This document shows positions 6,350-7,506 of a stretch of 7,506 bases of DNA, one piece after another. Position 1 is the first letter of the stretch. Every line of letters begins with the position of its first letter. The stretch comes from Calditrichia bacterium (GTDB lineage Bacteria; Calditrichota; Calditrichia; RBG-13-44-9; J042). The translations under genes and the position numbers were made by a program. Under the pieces are notes generated by a model, which saw only the letters and a list, made by a program, of their open reading frames with translations, did no database searches and was not told where the DNA came from. Location: NCBI GenBank assembly GCA_030430345.1, contig JAUIFT010000102.1, positions 1-7,506 of the forward strand. Reading direction: 5' to 3'.

Positions 6350-6465
6350 TCTACAGTAATTAGTGATACCGGGTCGTTGGAACATAGCAATGCCAGGTTG
6401 CTTCCTTGTTTTTCCTTTCCTGCTGGACTTGCGTCCGGTGTTATGGGCACGTCCCTGCTGAACTT
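6350..6465. other. Convergent intergenic gap, no clear terminator
   Basis: This 116-base gap separates the plus-strand permease end from the minus-strand oxidase end, where a bidirectional terminator would be expected. I find only weak structures: a four-base stem GGAC/GTCC around 6425-6436 whose minus-strand loop is GCAA, and a direct repeat CCTGCTG (6419-6425 and 6454-6460). Neither is followed by a T run in the relevant direction. Termination may be Rho-dependent. Confidence 0.4.
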
Positions 6466-7506
6466 TTAGGTTGTGCACATTTTGGTGATTTTTTTGCCGA
6501 TGGTCAGGGAGGCCGTTGCCGCCGGGGACGGGGCATTGAGGACGTGCACGATGTTGTTATTCTGAATGATTTGAAAATCGTCGACAAGATCACCATCACG
6601 GGTAACAGCCTGGGCGCGCACGCCACTGCCGCAGCGATAGACATCTCCGACTGAGATTGAAGGCAATAATCTTTGCATCGCTTTCACAAATGCAGTTTTT
6701 GAATACGAACGCTGCATTTCCAGCAGGCCCATTCGCCAGTATTTTCCGGCGAGTTTCCGGAAACCCGGATAGCTGAGCGATTCCCAGGCATCCTTCCAGC
6801 GAAAGCTGTAGCGTTCGTATCCTTCCCGCCGTAGTGCCAGCACGGCATTGGGGCCTGCTTCTACGCCACCTCCGATCATCGGAGTAAAATGTACGCCTAG
6901 AAAAGGGAAACGGGGATCCGGCAGCGGGTAAACCGGATGGCGAATCATATTGGCCTTTTCTTCTCTGAGTTGATAATATTCTCCCCGAAACGGAATTATC
7001 CGCAGCTTTGGCGTTTCTCCGCACATTCGGGCGATCCGATCCGATTGCAACCCGGCGCAATTGATTAATTTTTCACAATTTACCTGAGTGTTTCGGGTTT
7101 TCACTACGATCGTCGTTTCTTTGGTCAAAACTGCCTGAACGCGATGATTGCAAAGGATTTTCCCACCAGCATTCGTAATCAACTTGCTCATTACAGCCGT
7201 CACCTGCCGGTAGTCCACAATGCCGGTTTCCGGCACCCAAATGCCTTGCAGGGCATTGATATGCGGCTCTAACTCCCGAATAGCTGCGGCATTCAATACT
7301 TCTGTCTGCAAGCCGTTTTTCCGGCCGCGCTCCGCGAGTCGATTCAATGCAGGCAACTCTTCTTCGTTTACGGCGACAACCAACTTTCCGCAGCGGCGAT
7401 GGGGGATGCCGTGTGTTTCACAAAACTCGTACATCGCCACACGCCCCTCCCGGCAGTTAACTGCTTTTGCCGAGCCGGGAGGATAATACAGTCCGGAATG
7501 GATGAC
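6466..7506 (-). CDS. lhgO: L-2-hydroxyglutarate oxidase (partial, N-terminus outside window)
   Basis: The reading frame runs through the window's right edge, giving 346 visible residues; about 50 N-terminal residues, including the dinucleotide-binding fold for FAD, should lie beyond 7506. The enzyme is an FAD-dependent oxidoreductase of the DAO superfamily that oxidises L-2-hydroxyglutarate to 2-oxoglutarate, passing electrons to the respiratory quinone pool in E. coli. Recognisable blocks, in fragment numbering, are YYPPGS (7-12), the CGKLVVA stretch (39-45), ETGIVDYR (93-100), INCAGLQSDRIAR (148-160), FRGEYYQL (173-180), LGVHFTP (203-209), GPNAVLALRREGY (218-230), GSGVRAQAV (293-301) and NAPSPAATASL (324-334). 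Together these are diagnostic of LhgO rather than of glycerol-3-phosphate or D-amino-acid oxidases. The internal GTG at 7440 is not the start because conserved residues continue upstream. It faces the ABC operon tail-to-tail and is unlikely to be related to it functionally. Confidence 0.93.
   Translation of the reverse strand, partial: VIHSGLYYPPGSAKAVNCREGRVAMYEFCETHGIPHRRCGKLVVAVNEEELPALNRLAERGRKNGLQTEVLNAAAIRELEPHINALQGIWVPETGIVDYRQVTAVMSKLITNAGGKILCNHRVQAVLTKETTIVVKTRNTQVNCEKLINCAGLQSDRIARMCGETPKLRIIPFRGEYYQLREEKANMIRHPVYPLPDPRFPFLGVHFTPMIGGGVEAGPNAVLALRREGYERYSFRWKDAWESLSYPGFRKLAGKYWRMGLLEMQRSYSKTAFVKAMQRLLPSISVGDVYRCGSGVRAQAVTRDGDLVDDFQIIQNNNIVHVLNAPSPAATASLTIGKKITKMCTT

Noticed and set aside
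6205..6450. Minus-strand 81-residue frame across the end of permease 2 and the convergent gap
   Set aside because: It is antisense to the recognisable permease C-terminus, has no family resemblance, and overlaps the region explained by the frame change.
7220..7486. Plus-strand 88-residue frame at the right edge
   Set aside because: It is antisense to the conserved N-terminal part of the L-2-hydroxyglutarate oxidase, which reads continuously to the window edge.

Overview
The window looks like ordinary bacterial chromosome. Genes are tightly packed, most starts have a Shine-Dalgarno sequence, and overall composition is moderate apart from a very AT-rich left edge. The gene families (TMEM220-like membrane protein, YpfJ-type zinc metallopeptidase, MacAB-like ABC exporter, L-2-hydroxyglutarate oxidase) are widespread in Gram-negative bacteria. 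A periplasmic adaptor with MacB-type permeases points to a two-membrane cell. I would guess the FCB/Calditrichota side or a proteobacterium, but the sequence alone does not settle the phylum.

Layout, left to right: an A/T-dominated tract (1-120) with a weak possible promoter; a small four-helix membrane protein of the TMEM220 family (291-677, +); a 340-base gap with no gene; a membrane-anchored neutral zinc metallopeptidase with an HEVGHH motif (1018-1863, +). Next comes a four-gene ABC export operon (+): periplasmic adaptor (1961-3181), ATPase (3231-3932), FtsX/MacB-type permease 1 (3934-5094) and FtsX/MacB-type permease 2 (5181-6230, C-terminus continuing in the -1 frame to 6349). A convergent minus-strand gene for L-2-hydroxyglutarate oxidase (6466 to beyond 7506) closes the window, with its N-terminus cut off by the window edge.

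The ABC genes would form a tripartite exporter of the MacAB/LolCDE mechanotransmission type: ATPase dimer in the cytoplasm, two non-identical permeases in the inner membrane, and an adaptor reaching across the periplasm. No outer-membrane TolC-like channel and no obvious cargo gene are present, so the substrate is unknown.

The most notable observation is a frame disruption at the 3' end of permease 2. The main frame stops at 6228-6230, while a recognisable last transmembrane segment and the conserved FtsX-family tail run on in the -1 frame to 6349. Other points worth checking are a likely TTG start for the adaptor, perfect or near-perfect hairpins in three of the four intergenic gaps from 1864 to 5180, and a short near-repeat in front of two consecutive operon genes. 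I see no CRISPR array, tRNA, rRNA, insertion sequence or clear intrinsic terminator, and no convincing undescribed system.
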